A stretch of 64,000 bases of DNA from Ruminococcus flavefaciens (GCA_023667315.1 JAMPAI010000003.1:248001-312000); one strand, 5' to 3'; counted from the first letter of the stretch, positions 51,467 through 62,987 are shown. Numbers and translations are program-made. Notes: generated by a model not told the origin, from the letters alone.

Positions 51467-52256
51467 GGCTTTCGTTCTCTTCGTGTTCGGTGCCGTTGAA
51501 TATCTGGCGTTGTTTGAGGCGGTTCGCGGCCCGTTCCACATTGAACCGGAAGCGTGCCGCATGGCCGTTGCCGGGCAGATGTTTCACCATCGAGTCGGCG
51601 CAGGCCTTCAAGAAGGCGATGTCGCCACCGTCTTCCAGGTTGAACAAGGCGTGGCTGCCCACGGTCTTGTTGACGATGAATACCGGAATCAGGTTGTTCG
51701 TGTTGCGGCTGCACAGCTTCATGGCCTCGTGGTGTATGTTCTCCAACAGGCTGTTGATGCGCAGACTGCAGGCCTCGTGCAGGGAGTCGGCGTTCCGCAC
51801 CTTATAGCGGTTCGCCATCCAGAGCCGTTCGGTGTTCTCGATAAGCGATTCCGTTTGCAGGAGCCGCTTCTGGTAGTCGATAACGGCCTGGTTCACCGGT
51901 GCTGAGATCCCGTCGCAGATATTGGCGTCGCTTACCAGCGAATCGTAGGAGGTATGCAGGTGCAGGCGTTCGTCCGGCATGGGGAGCAGCACCAGGGGAT
52001 TTTCGGAACCGTGGGCGAAGAGTGCGTATATATGCATGTCCTCGCAGGGAAAGATGAACTCGTTATTCCGTCTTTTTGCCGGATAAATCGAATCCACGAA
52101 AACGGCTCCCTTTTCGTCGGAGATTTCAAACAGGGCCAAGGCTCTGCCTTGCGCATTGGCCACACTCAGTTCCGCAACTTTGTGCGGTTCGGATTTGCAG
52201 GCGAAGAAGCACATCGCGGCAAATCCCACGGGGATAAGAAAAGAAAGGTGCTTCAC
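51453..52256 (-). CDS. DUF4369-like lipoprotein
   Basis: A 267-residue lipoprotein with signal ending MCFFAC (C20). The N-terminal part (AELSVANAQGRALALFEISDEKGAVFVDSIYP and the following strands) resembles the DUF4369 domain that precedes thioredoxin domains in Bacteroidetes. The rest is helical and lacks a CxxC, so this is a thioredoxin-less member. It heads the operon with lpxH and folB. Function unknown. Confidence 0.65.
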   Translation of the reverse strand: MKHLSFLIPVGFAAMCFFACKSEPHKVAELSVANAQGRALALFEISDEKGAVFVDSIYPAKRRNNEFIFPCEDMHIYALFAHGSENPLVLLPMPDERLHLHTSYDSLVSDANICDGISAPVNQAVIDYQKRLLQTESLIENTERLWMANRYKVRNADSLHEACSLRINSLLENIHHEAMKLCSRNTNNLIPVFIVNKTVGSHALFNLEDGGDIAFLKACADSMVKHLPGNGHAARFRFNVERAANRLKQRQIFNGTEHEENESHDHR

Positions 52257-52285
52257 GGTGGTTCGGTTGGTTCGGTGGTTCGGGT

Positions 52286-52339
52286 GCGGGATTTCTATCC
52301 CGCCTTTTATGCCTCGGCAAGCTCCGGATAAGCCGGAGC
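52286..52339. terminator. Two adjacent hairpins after glnS
   Basis: GCGGGAT (52286-52292) pairs with ATCCCGC (52297-52303) around TTCT, and GCTCCGG (52321-52327) pairs with CCGGAGC (52333-52339). They fill the gap between glnS and the next minus-strand gene and probably end the glnS transcript. A T-rich tail (CTTTTAT) is only on the plus strand. The flank 52257-52285 is a short run of GGTTCG-like repeats. Confidence 0.5.
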
Positions 52340-52356
52340 CTGCGTTCGGCGGTTGA

Positions 52357-54072
<1,716 letters not shown>

Positions 54073-54120
54073 TGGAAAAGTATTTAGCCCATCCTCTTTG
54101 TTTGAGAAAAAGGATACGTG

Positions 54121-54128
54121 CAAAGTTA
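54121..54128 (-). promoter_or_regulatory. -7 box (TAACTTTG) of glnS
   Basis: TAnnTTTG on the minus strand about 50 bp upstream of the glnS ATG, just beyond the hydE stop. Confidence 0.45.
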
Positions 54129-54166
54129 ATGTAAAGTAAGAAAGGGCGCAAGTGTTTTTGCAGGTT

Positions 54167-55204
54167 TTACCGCCTCGGGTTCCCCTGTTCGAAAAGCGAG
54201 AGCGAGCATCCCGCGTCCTGAATCATGTGCAGCAGGTTTTCCCGGCTGTCTTGCGCCGACTGGCTGATGCAGATCTTGTTCTCGTAGAGCGAATAGTCCT
54301 TGCGGTGCAGGGCGGGCGTGATGTTGGGCATGATTACGTTGGCTGCCGTGTAGAGTGCCGCCCGCCGGCCATCGGGATGCAGGGTTCCCATGGCGGTGGT
54401 GGCGGCTATGTTGATGCGCGGCATAAGCAGGCGAAGCACCGCCAGGGCGTTCAGGTTCAGTTCGTAACGCTCTTCCTTGTTCGGAATTTCGTTCCGCTGC
54501 GCCCACAGGGGCGTCTGTTCGTGTTCGAGATACGGGCCCATGCCCACCATATCCACGCCCAAGTCCTTTAAAAACAGCAGGTCGTGTGCCACCTGCGCCG
54601 TATTTTGGAACGGCAGGCCGATCATGATGCCGCTGCCCACGTAGTAGCCCGTTTTTCGCAGGCGGTGCAGGCAAGCCAGGCGTTCCTCAAAGCTATGGTC
54701 GGCAGGATGCAGTCTCGCGTATAATTCGGGGCTGGAGGTCTCGATGCGCAGCAGGTAGCGGATGGCGCCTGCCTCGCGCCAGCGGCGGTAGGTTTCCTCG
54801 CTCTGTTCGCCCAAAGAAAGCGTGATGCCCAGTTCGCCCTTGCTCAGCTGCATGATTTCGCGCACGAGTTCTTCGATAAGTCTGGTAAAGGCGGCATCGC
54901 GGCGTTCGCCCGATTGCAGCACGATGGAGCCGAAGCCCTCCTTGTGGGCGAACTCGGCGGCCTGCAACACTTCTTCGGGCTTGAGCGCGTAGCGGTGAAC
55001 ATTGGTGTTGGATTTGCGGATGCCGCAGTAGAGGCAGTCTTTGGTGCAGATGTTCGAGAATTCGATAAGCCCGCGCAGATACACCTTGTCACCCACCTCG
55101 CGCAGTTTGGTCTGGCGGGCGGCCTCCCGCAGGGCTTGCGCATGTTCGCCGCGCAGTTCCAACAAGTGCGCGATGTCTTGCCATGTGTCGGTTGGAAATT
55201 CCAT
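54167..55204 (-). CDS. hydE: [FeFe]-hydrogenase maturation radical SAM protein HydE
   Basis: A 345-residue radical SAM enzyme acting in assembly of the hydrogenase H-cluster. The SAM cluster motif is [11 protein letters not shown] in [20 protein letters not shown]. Other family segments are [39 protein letters not shown] and [12 protein letters not shown]. The ATG at 55204 is chosen over longer frames. hydF, hydG and the hydrogenase are not in the window, so the pathway must be completed elsewhere or the enzyme has another role. Confidence 0.88.
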   Translation of the reverse strand: MEFPTDTWQDIAHLLELRGEHAQALREAARQTKLREVGDKVYLRGLIEFSNICTKDCLYCGIRKSNTNVHRYALKPEEVLQAAEFAHKEGFGSIVLQSGERRDAAFTRLIEELVREIMQLSKGELGITLSLGEQSEETYRRWREAGAIRYLLRIETSSPELYARLHPADHSFEERLACLHRLRKTGYYVGSGIMIGLPFQNTAQVAHDLLFLKDLGVDMVGMGPYLEHEQTPLWAQRNEIPNKEERYELNLNALAVLRLLMPRINIAATTAMGTLHPDGRRAALYTAANVIMPNITPALHRKDYSLYENKICISQSAQDSRENLLHMIQDAGCSLSLFEQGNPRR

Positions 55205-55265
55205 GTACACGTAGTGAAGTACAAAATCCTCACAAGATAGCAAAAAAATCAACACCCTGTAAAGC

Positions 55266-55300
55266 AGAGGGGGGCGCATGCGTTGCATGCGCCCCCCTCT
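55266..55300. terminator. Strong 16-bp perfect hairpin after M16 peptidase gene
   Basis: A perfect 16-bp stem (55266-55281 with 55285-55300) with a GTT loop, mostly G-C, 22 bp after the M16 stop. On the minus strand it is followed by GCTTTAC. It most likely ends M16 transcription and insulates hydE. Confidence 0.75.
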
Positions 55301-55321
55301 TACGGCATCAAGCCCTGTGGA

Positions 55322-58225
55322 TTAATAGCCGAAGATGTCTTCGGTGGAGAGCATCTTGACCTTGCCGAGGGTCTTGAGGTAGTTGAAGTCCAAGGCGGCC
55401 TTGTTGCCGAGCACCATATAGTCGAACGGCTTGCCCTTTACTTCCGCTTTCTGGAAGGCGATCACGTCCTCGAGGGTAAGCGGCAGCAGGTGTTCATATA
55501 CGTACTGGCTCTGTGATTCGTCTTCAAAACCGAATTTCTTGGAATCCAGGTAGGTGAAGAAGATGCTTTCGCGCAGCACGCGGTAGGTGCGGTAGCTGTC
55601 CAGCTCGTTGGTCTTGGCCAGCACGAAGTTCTTTTCGGCCACCGGCATGTCTTGGATAATTTCGTTGAAGGCGGCGATGGCGTCTTTCATCTTGTCGGTC
55701 TGCGAGCCGATAAAGGACTGGAAGCCGTACTGCAGGTCGGGTCTGGACGGACGGCCGTAGTAGGAGTAGGCCGTGTAGGCCAGGGCGCGAGCCTCTCGCA
55801 TTTCCTGGAACACGATGCCGCTCATGCCGCCGCCGAAGTAGGCGTTGTACATGGTGGAGGGAGCCAGGAGCTCCTTGGAGTAGTCGGCACCCTTCATATA
55901 GGTACCCACATAGACCTGCGGCGCGTCGTAGTTGGCCACGAATACCGAGCCGTCGTTGTCTCGCATCGTGAACTTACGGGCTTCGGGCATGGCTTTGAAT
56001 TCTTCGGGCAGGATATGCTTGGCAAGGAGAACCTTAACCAGCCCCTGCATCGACTGCGGGCCGAAGTACATGATGGTGTGCTCGTAGTTCTTGAGGTCCT
56101 TGATGGTGGTGGTGAGCGTGTTGGGATTCATGTCGCGCACTTCCTTGTTGGAAAGCTGCCATGTCAAGGGGTTTTCGGGACCGTAGAACGCGTACTGCAT
56201 CAGGCGGCGCCAGTTGTCGCGCTGGGTCTTCTTGGCGTCCATGCGCTGCTTGACCAGGTCGTCGGCCAGGTTGGCGTAACGTTCGGGATCGGCCACCACC
56301 GAGTTGAGCAGGTGTTCGAACAAGTCCACCGAGGCTTCGAAGTTCTTGTCGATCCCCGAAAGGATTACATATACGCGGTCGCTTCCGGCAATGGCGCTGT
56401 AGTTGGCGGCCAGTTTGTAGAATTCGTTCTGCAGTTCTTCGGCCGAGTATTTGTCGGTGCCGAGGTAGGGCAGGTATTCGAATGCGATGTCGAGGTTCTT
56501 GTTGTTGAACTGCCCCATTTCATAAACGTAGTAGAGGCTGAACAGGGGGTCGCCGTCGTTGTGCTTGTAGAGCAGGGGCAGGCGGTCTTTGAACTTGCTT
56601 ACCGTAAGGTCTTTCGAGAAGTCGGGGAACACCGGCTCGATGGCCTTTACCTGCGATTCCTGAATGTCCTTGAGGTACTGGCTGGCCGTGTCGCGGTTAA
56701 TCGAGAGCGGGGTGATCTGCGGTTTCTCGATGCGCGGATAGGAAGGCGCGCCTTCGAGTTTATACACGATGGCGTAGTTGTTCAGGTATTTGTTGGCGAA
56801 ATCCACGATGTCCTGCTTGGTAACCTTCGACATCCTGTCGATGCTGTTCACCACGTCCGCCCAGTTTTCGTGGTTGTTGAAGGCCGTCATCATCGTCATG
56901 GCGCGGTTGTTGTTGTCGCGGATTGACTTGTATTCGTCGGCCGTGTAGTTGTCCACGATGGCCTTGAGCATGTCTTCCGAGAAATCGCCTTTCTTGAGGC
57001 GTTCAACCTGGGCATACATCAGTTCTTTCACTTCGTCCAGGCTCTGGCCCTGACGCGGCATGCCGAAAGCGAGCAGCATACCGTAGTCGGCAAGGCTTTC
57101 GTAGAAGGCCTGGGCGTACATAACCTGCTGTTGCTGAACCAGGTTCACGTCGAACAAGCCCGTCTTGCCGTTGGTAAGGATGTTGGCCACCAGTTCGGCC
57201 ACATGCACTTCGGGGTTGCGGGGCGAGGGCAGGCGGTAGGCGAAGGCCACGCAGGCCGGATCCTGACCGATTACCGTGTCGGCGATAACCTGCTGCATTT
57301 CGGGTTCTTCCTCGTAGGTGAACGCGGGCACGTCCTTGCGTTCCATCTTGCCGAAGTAACGGTCAACGATGGCGATGGTCTTGTCCGGGTCGAGGTCGCC
57401 CACCATGACCACGGCCATGTTGTTGGGCACGTAGTAGGCGTCGAAGAAGTTCTTGATGTTTACGATCGAGGGGTTCTTAAGCTGTTCGGGCGTGCCGATA
57501 ACGGTCTGCGTGCCGTAGGGATGGTGGGGGAAGAGCATCGTGAACATCTTTTCCCAAACCTGGCGCATGTCGCTGGCCTTGCCCATGTTGTATTCTTCGT
57601 ATACGGTTTCCAGCTCGGTGTGGAACAGACGGATGATCGGGTTCTGGAAACGGTCGGCCTGAATCTTGGCCCAGTTCTCGATCTGGTTGGCGGGAATGTC
57701 TTCCACGTAGGCGGTAACGTCGTTGCTGGTGAAGGCGTTCGTGCCCTGGGCGCCGATGGCGGCCATCAACTTGTCGTATTCGTTGGGAATGGCGTACTGG
57801 GCGGCGATCTGCGAAACGCTGTCGATCTTGCGGTAGATGGCGGTGCGTTCGGCTTCGTCCGTAGTCTGGCGGTAGGTCTCGAACAGGTCTTCGATCTGGT
57901 CGAGGTATTCTTTTTCGGCTTCGTAGTTCACGCTTCCGAACGATTCGGTACCCTTGAACATAAGGTGTTCGAAGTAGTGCGCCAGGCCGGTGGTTTCGGC
58001 CGGGTCGTTCTTGCCGCCGGCGTTCACGGCGATGATCGTTTGCAGGCGCGGGGCGTCCTTGTTTACCGACAGGTACACCTTCAGACCGTTGTCCAAGGTG
58101 TAGATGCGGGTTTTCATGGGATCGTCGGGAACGGTCTCATACTTGTACTTGCCCTGGCAGGAGGCAAGCATCATGGCTGCCGGCAGGACCAACAAGCCCA
58201 GAAGGCGGAAAATGTTGTTTTTCAT
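55322..58225 (-). CDS. M16 family zinc metallopeptidase lipoprotein
   Basis: A 967-residue pitrilysin/insulinase-type peptidase with a lipoprotein signal (MMLASCQGK, C23). The inverted zinc motif HYFEH is at residues 83-87 and a downstream Glu lies in ETVYEEYNMGKA. The length corresponds to two M16 halves fused, the second inactive, as in many Bacteroidetes periplasmic homologues. It is likely anchored in the outer membrane or periplasm and degrades peptides. Confidence 0.92.
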   Translation of the reverse strand: MKNNIFRLLGLLVLPAAMMLASCQGKYKYETVPDDPMKTRIYTLDNGLKVYLSVNKDAPRLQTIIAVNAGGKNDPAETTGLAHYFEHLMFKGTESFGSVNYEAEKEYLDQIEDLFETYRQTTDEAERTAIYRKIDSVSQIAAQYAIPNEYDKLMAAIGAQGTNAFTSNDVTAYVEDIPANQIENWAKIQADRFQNPIIRLFHTELETVYEEYNMGKASDMRQVWEKMFTMLFPHHPYGTQTVIGTPEQLKNPSIVNIKNFFDAYYVPNNMAVVMVGDLDPDKTIAIVDRYFGKMERKDVPAFTYEEEPEMQQVIADTVIGQDPACVAFAYRLPSPRNPEVHVAELVANILTNGKTGLFDVNLVQQQQVMYAQAFYESLADYGMLLAFGMPRQGQSLDEVKELMYAQVERLKKGDFSEDMLKAIVDNYTADEYKSIRDNNNRAMTMMTAFNNHENWADVVNSIDRMSKVTKQDIVDFANKYLNNYAIVYKLEGAPSYPRIEKPQITPLSINRDTASQYLKDIQESQVKAIEPVFPDFSKDLTVSKFKDRLPLLYKHNDGDPLFSLYYVYEMGQFNNKNLDIAFEYLPYLGTDKYSAEELQNEFYKLAANYSAIAGSDRVYVILSGIDKNFEASVDLFEHLLNSVVADPERYANLADDLVKQRMDAKKTQRDNWRRLMQYAFYGPENPLTWQLSNKEVRDMNPNTLTTTIKDLKNYEHTIMYFGPQSMQGLVKVLLAKHILPEEFKAMPEARKFTMRDNDGSVFVANYDAPQVYVGTYMKGADYSKELLAPSTMYNAYFGGGMSGIVFQEMREARALAYTAYSYYGRPSRPDLQYGFQSFIGSQTDKMKDAIAAFNEIIQDMPVAEKNFVLAKTNELDSYRTYRVLRESIFFTYLDSKKFGFEDESQSQYVYEHLLPLTLEDVIAFQKAEVKGKPFDYMVLGNKAALDFNYLKTLGKVKMLSTEDIFGY

Positions 58226-58325
58226 TGTGTAAAAGTTTGTTTATGGCTCCGGAATGAAACCTCACCCCGTTAACAGCGCACGAATGTACGATTTTTTTCG
58301 GTAGGAAACACGGCCTTGCCTTGTT

Positions 58326-60833
58326 TTAGTTGCCGCGGGCGTTGCTTCCGCCTCCACCGCCTCCCAGGCGCGAGGACTCGTCGGCCGCCGCCTTCTGGCG
58401 CGGGTTGCGGTTCATCAGCTTGTTGTTGCCGAAGCGGTACGAAAGCGAGATCCTGCCCGTGTACATGTCCCAGCCGTAGTGCATCTTGGAGACGGTCTTG
58501 CGCCCGTCGGCCTCCGGATAAGTGGATTTTGTGTCGTAGCCGGTAAAGGAAGCGTAGAACGAGGCCGAGAGGGTCAGCGTCTTGTCGAGGAAGAAGGCTT
58601 TCAGTCCGAGTCCGCCGCCGTAGATGCCGTAATTGTATTCGAACAGGGAGCGGGTGGGCATCGTTCCCCAGCTGTAGGCCGAGAGGGTCAGGTTCTTGTG
58701 GGCGTCCACCTCGGTGTTGATCCAGTAGCCGGAGGTAAAGGTGCGGCGCGATTCCTCCATACCTCTGTATTTGATGTGTTCCTCGCCGTAGCTGCCGTTC
58801 AGGAACACCGAGAGCCGCCATATCTTGAAGAAGGTGAGCTGGGTGGAGAGGTTTATGTCGAGCCGGTCGCTCTTGCCCGCGTTTACCGTCTGGCGGAAGG
58901 TTACGGGGCGTCCGTCGGGGTCGAGGCCGTAGAAGTTTATCTGCTGCGGGGTCCCGTCGGTATGCACGTAGCCCACGGTGGCGAAGAACTTGTAGTTGAA
59001 CGAATAGGTGAGGTCGAGCACATGGGAGTATTCAGGCTTCAGGAAAGGGTTCCCCGCGCTGTATTGGTCGGCCTGGTTCCGGGTCAGGAAAGGATTGAGC
59101 GAGTAGTAGCCGGGACGCGAGAGCCGGTAGCGGTACGACAGGCTCAGCTGGTTCTTGCTGCCGATGGGCTGGCTTATGCTGATGTTGGGGAAGGGGCGTA
59201 TGTACTGGTTGGTGTTTGCCGAGTCCATGTCGAGGTTCTTGCCGTGGGTGCGCGTGTATTCGGCGCGCACGCCCACCTGCAGCACGGTCTTGGTCTTGAA
59301 GGTGTGGTTCACCATAGCGTAGGCAGCCCCGATGATCTCGTTGTAGAGGTAGCGGTTGGGAACGGTGGCGCTGTCGAACTCGGTGTAGAAGTAGCGGTAG
59401 TTGTTGCCGGTGTAGCTGAACTTGAGGCCGGCTTCCAGGCGGGTCTGTGTGTTGAACGGATGCTCGTAGTCGGCCTTGAAGCTGTATATGTCCGACGAAA
59501 ACGGGTTGGAGAGGTCGTATCCCGTGGCCAGGGCGGGCGCGTTGCCGTTAAAATCGCCCGTATAGTAATTGAGGCCGTTTGAACCGTGGCTTTTCTCGAT
59601 ATTGCGGATATAGTCGAAGTTGAGCGTGAGCTTGCGGTTATATACGGTATCGAAGGTGTGCTCGTAGTTCAGGTTCACGTTATGGTTCTGTTCGTCGTAG
59701 GTGGAGTTGGCCGTTTGGTCGAAGGTGTAGAGCACCGAATCGGGCGTCTGCACGGGGTAGAAACGGGTGCGGAGGTTGTTGAAATCGTTGCGGTATTTGC
59801 CGCCGGAACCCTGGTAGGTAAGGCTCAGCACGTCGGCTTTGGAGATATAGTAGTCCAGACCGCCCTTGCCGTAAAAGCTCAGGTAATTGTTCATGCCGGA
59901 ACGTCTGCCGGATTCCTTGCCGTTCACTTCCTGCCGGCTGCCGTCCGCATAGTGGGTGTAGCCCGAAAAATACTGGCTGTTGTATCCCTGATAGGCCGAG
60001 AAGGAGCCGTAAACGGTAAATTTCTTGTGGCGGTAGTTCAGGTCAATGCCCGCGTTGTAGCCTACTTTCGAGGCAATCCGGATTCCCGCGTCCACCGAAC
60101 CCGAGAAGCCGCTGTTCTGAATCTTGGTGGTCTTGATGTTGATGATGCCGCTCACCCCCTCGGCGTCGTACTTGGAGGAGGGGTTGTTCATCGTCTCGAT
60201 CTTGTCCACGCTGTTGCCGGGCATGCTGCGCAGGTAGTTGGCCAGGTTCTGCCCGCTCAGGTGGGTGGGGCGGTCGTCCACCGTAACCATCACGCCGCCC
60301 TTGCCGTTGAGCGAGATGTTGTCGTCTTTATCGACCGTGATGCCGGGAAACTTCTTGAGCATCTCGAAGGCGTTGTCTTCCTGGGCGATGATGCTTTGGG
60401 ACACGTTCATCGTGATCTTGCCTGCCTCCATCTCCATCAGGGGGCGTTTGGCGCGTATCACCACCTTGTCTAGCTGTACCGAGGCGGAGGTCATTCCGAT
60501 TTCGCCCAGGTCGATCTCCCGGTGTCCGGCATCCACCTTGAAAACGGGCGAGTTGTTGCGGTGGTAGCCCAATACCGCCACCTGCACGAAGTAAGACCCG
60601 GCGGGAATCCGCTTGAACGAAAACGAGCCGCTGTCGGACGAGGCCGTTCCCATTACCTGCGTGCTGTCTGCGGCCTTTACCAGCACCACGTTGGCGAAGG
60701 GAATGCCCGATAGGTTGTCCTTGTCGAGCACGCGCCCCTTTACGTTGCCCGTCTGGGCCCACAGGCTTCCCGCCCCGCCGGCTGCCAGCCCCAGGACGAG
60801 CAGCAGCCGTGTATATCCAATCAGCTTTTTCAT
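58326..60833 (-). CDS. TonB-dependent-receptor-like outer membrane beta-barrel protein
   Basis: An 835-residue protein with signal peptide (ending GSLWAQ), a CarboxypepD_reg-like domain (NVKGRVLDKDNLSGIPFANV), a plug domain (MNVSQSIIAQEDNAFEMLKK, GGVMVTVDDRPTHL) and an outer-membrane beta-barrel of the OMP_b-brl_3 type. The C-terminus has a run of six glycines near GGGGGGSNARGN. It lacks a clear TonB box. No SusD partner is adjacent, so it is more likely a stand-alone receptor or adhesin than a glycan importer. Confidence 0.85.
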   Translation of the reverse strand: MKKLIGYTRLLLVLGLAAGGAGSLWAQTGNVKGRVLDKDNLSGIPFANVVLVKAADSTQVMGTASSDSGSFSFKRIPAGSYFVQVAVLGYHRNNSPVFKVDAGHREIDLGEIGMTSASVQLDKVVIRAKRPLMEMEAGKITMNVSQSIIAQEDNAFEMLKKFPGITVDKDDNISLNGKGGVMVTVDDRPTHLSGQNLANYLRSMPGNSVDKIETMNNPSSKYDAEGVSGIINIKTTKIQNSGFSGSVDAGIRIASKVGYNAGIDLNYRHKKFTVYGSFSAYQGYNSQYFSGYTHYADGSRQEVNGKESGRRSGMNNYLSFYGKGGLDYYISKADVLSLTYQGSGGKYRNDFNNLRTRFYPVQTPDSVLYTFDQTANSTYDEQNHNVNLNYEHTFDTVYNRKLTLNFDYIRNIEKSHGSNGLNYYTGDFNGNAPALATGYDLSNPFSSDIYSFKADYEHPFNTQTRLEAGLKFSYTGNNYRYFYTEFDSATVPNRYLYNEIIGAAYAMVNHTFKTKTVLQVGVRAEYTRTHGKNLDMDSANTNQYIRPFPNISISQPIGSKNQLSLSYRYRLSRPGYYSLNPFLTRNQADQYSAGNPFLKPEYSHVLDLTYSFNYKFFATVGYVHTDGTPQQINFYGLDPDGRPVTFRQTVNAGKSDRLDINLSTQLTFFKIWRLSVFLNGSYGEEHIKYRGMEESRRTFTSGYWINTEVDAHKNLTLSAYSWGTMPTRSLFEYNYGIYGGGLGLKAFFLDKTLTLSASFYASFTGYDTKSTYPEADGRKTVSKMHYGWDMYTGRISLSYRFGNNKLMNRNPRQKAAADESSRLGGGGGGSNARGN

Positions 60834-60838
60834 AGCCA

Positions 60839-60868
60839 CAAAGATATTAATATAAAACAAATTCAAAA
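60839..60868 (-). promoter_or_regulatory. Promoter of the TonB-like receptor gene
   Basis: TTTG (60868-60865), 18-bp spacer and TATCTTTG (60846-60839) on the minus strand match the Bacteroidetes consensus fully. The box ends 6 bp before the ATG, so the mRNA would be leaderless or nearly so. Confidence 0.7.
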
Positions 60869-60899
60869 CAAGAAGATTCAAAACCTTTCCACCGTTCTT

Positions 60900-61241
60900 T
60901 CAGGCGTAGGCCTCCAGATCTTTGAATCCGAGGCCCAGGAGTTTCATGCGCGACACGAAATCCGGCACGCTCTTGAGAAAGTCTTCGCGCATCAGGGCGG
61001 TGGCCTTTTCCTGGCTGTCGGGCGAGATCAAAAAACCGATGCCCCGCTTGCTGTAGATGATTCCGTTGCGTTCCAGGTGTTCGTAGGCGCGCATCACTGT
61101 GTTGGGGTTCACCATAAGGGTGGCGCCGAACTCGCGCACCGAAGGAATGCGTTCATCCGGCGAATAATCGCCCTTCAATATCTTCTCGCACACATATTCG
61201 GCAATCTGCTCGAATATGGCCTTGTCCGATTTAAATTCCAT
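60900..61241 (-). CDS. GntR-family (YtrA-like) transcriptional regulator
   Basis: A 113-residue repressor-type protein with a GntR winged helix (AIFEQIAEYVCEKILKGDYS, RIPSVREFGATLMVNPNTVM, RAYEHLERNGIIYSKRGIGF) and only a short C-terminal dimerisation tail, as in the YtrA subgroup. It lies 36 bp after an ABC permease gene. YtrA regulators usually control the ABC transporter next to them. The palindrome at 62988-63025 upstream of the operon is the probable operator. Confidence 0.9.
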   Translation of the reverse strand: MEFKSDKAIFEQIAEYVCEKILKGDYSPDERIPSVREFGATLMVNPNTVMRAYEHLERNGIIYSKRGIGFLISPDSQEKATALMREDFLKSVPDFVSRMKLLGLGFKDLEAYA

Positions 61242-61277
61242 AGGGTTGTTTTTTAGCGTTAGACCAAGCGGCGCGGC

Positions 61278-62009
61278 TTAGAACTGCTGCCGTCTGATTT
61301 TAAAGAAGCTCCATGCCCAAAGGCCCACTGGCACCACGATGGAAATGAAGACATCGAAGATGATGGCCAGGCGGGTGGCGGTGAATTCCTCGATATAGAA
61401 ACCGTTCATCAGGGCACCGGAATGGTGCAGGCTGTAGCCGTACATGCTTACCAGGATCATTCCGGCTACCGAGACGCAGAGCAGCGAAAGCAGGGTCTTG
61501 CCGAATTTTCCGGACTTAAAGAAGCAGACACCCCAGACGGACACGCTCTGCATGCCCACGATCGACCAAAAGGTGGAGTCGAAAAAGCCGAGCCGGGAGC
61601 GGGAGGTAAAGCAGCCCAAGAGGTCGAACATCATTTCGCTGCGGCCGGTAAGTCCGACCCCGGCCAGACTCACGATCCAGGAAAAAACCAACATGGCGAT
61701 GGGTACGATAATCGTGCAGATGCAGAAAATGCTCAGGAATTTCTCGGTCTGGCTGGCGGGCAGCTGGCCGAATGCCACGCCTTTGGTGGTATGGAACAGG
61801 TGCTTGTAAAAGAAGAAAGGCAGGGCGAAGGCGGCGAAACCGATATAGGGGATAAAGGGGGAGGTGGACAGGTGGCCGTCGCCCATGGGAGAAAGCAGGT
61901 AAAGCCCGAGGATTACGCCGGTAAGGATCAGTATGTCCTTGAGGTTGCGTTGCAGTTCGCTCTTGAGCAACATGCCGAAACGGGATATGGAGAATTCGCT
62001 GGTATTCAT
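61278..62009 (-). CDS. ABC transporter permease
   Basis: A 243-residue membrane protein with about six hydrophobic helices (LKDILILTGVILGLYLL, FIPYIGFAAFALPFFFY, IFCICTIIVPIAMLVFSWIV and three more). It fits the membrane part of an ABC-2-like exporter and lies between the ATP-binding gene and the GntR regulator. Substrate unknown; peptide or antibiotic export is typical for YtrA-controlled systems. Confidence 0.8.
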   Translation of the reverse strand: MNTSEFSISRFGMLLKSELQRNLKDILILTGVILGLYLLSPMGDGHLSTSPFIPYIGFAAFALPFFFYKHLFHTTKGVAFGQLPASQTEKFLSIFCICTIIVPIAMLVFSWIVSLAGVGLTGRSEMMFDLLGCFTSRSRLGFFDSTFWSIVGMQSVSVWGVCFFKSGKFGKTLLSLLCVSVAGMILVSMYGYSLHHSGALMNGFYIEEFTATRLAIIFDVFISIVVPVGLWAWSFFKIRRQQF

Positions 62010-62050
62010 GGCTGAAATGTTTTAGGGTTAATGGTGTGTGATTGAATGGG

Positions 62051-62953
62051 TTATTTTAAAGAGTCGGCGTTGAGGCGCTTTTCCATCTCGATGGCGAAGT
62101 CGGAACGCAGTTCCGGGTTCTGCTCGTCGATGAACATGCGTTTGAACAGGCCCTTGTTCTGGATGGCGGCGTTGAACAGCATCTCGATATCCACCTTGGT
62201 TTCCTCGCCTTCTTCGTTGTATCCCACTATATTATATCCACCCACGCATTCCTCGCGGTAAAGGTCCTTGTCCGACTTTTCGGGTTTGCGGCCGAACCAC
62301 AGCTTACGGGTGATTTCTTCCACGCTGTTGTTGAGCAGGATACGGTTCCTTTCCAGGATGATGATGGGGTCGATGAGGTTCTCCAGATCCCTTACCTGAT
62401 GGGTGGAGATCACGAAGCACTTGCTGTCGTCGGCGGCCTGTGCGATGAGGCGGCGGAAGATGCCCTTGGAGGGGATGTCCATGCCGTTGGTGGGCTCGTC
62501 CATAAGCAGCAGCTTGGTGTTGCAGGCCAAGGCGAAGCACATCATGGCCTTTTTCTGCTGTCCGTGCGAGCTTTTGTTGATCTTGCGCGTGGGGTTGATG
62601 CCTAATTCGCTTACGTAATGCGCCAGCTGTTCGTGGCTGAAGCGGGGGTAGAAGGGCGAATAGAGCCGCACGTATTCGTTGAGCGAGAGTTTGACGGGGT
62701 CGATCACTTCGGGCAGGTAATACACCTCCGAAAGCAGTTCGGGGGAGCGGCGGCGGGGATCGTGTCCCATGATGTGGATGGAGCCTTCGCATGGGAAGCG
62801 CAGGCCCGCGAGCATGCGCAGCAGGGTGGTCTTGCCCACGCCGTTCTCGCCCAGCAGCCCGTAGATATAACCGGCCTTGAGGTTCATGTTCAATTGTTCG
62901 AATACGGTGTAATGCTTGCCGTACCGGAAACTGAGGTCTTTTATTTCGATCAT
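62051..62953 (-). CDS. ABC transporter ATP-binding protein
   Basis: A 300-residue ATPase with Walker A GENGVGKTTLLR, Walker B KLLLMDEPTNGMD and a degenerate signature SHGQQKKAMMCFAL in place of LSGGQ. A C-terminal extension of about 80 residues follows the nucleotide domain. It is first in a three-gene operon with the permease and GntR genes, under the operator upstream. Confidence 0.92.
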   Translation of the reverse strand: MIEIKDLSFRYGKHYTVFEQLNMNLKAGYIYGLLGENGVGKTTLLRMLAGLRFPCEGSIHIMGHDPRRRSPELLSEVYYLPEVIDPVKLSLNEYVRLYSPFYPRFSHEQLAHYVSELGINPTRKINKSSHGQQKKAMMCFALACNTKLLLMDEPTNGMDIPSKGIFRRLIAQAADDSKCFVISTHQVRDLENLIDPIIILERNRILLNNSVEEITRKLWFGRKPEKSDKDLYREECVGGYNIVGYNEEGEETKVDIEMLFNAAIQNKGLFKRMFIDEQNPELRSDFAIEMEKRLNADSLK

Positions 62954-62987
62954 CGTTGCAGGTATTAGGGGTTAGAAAATGTATTTT

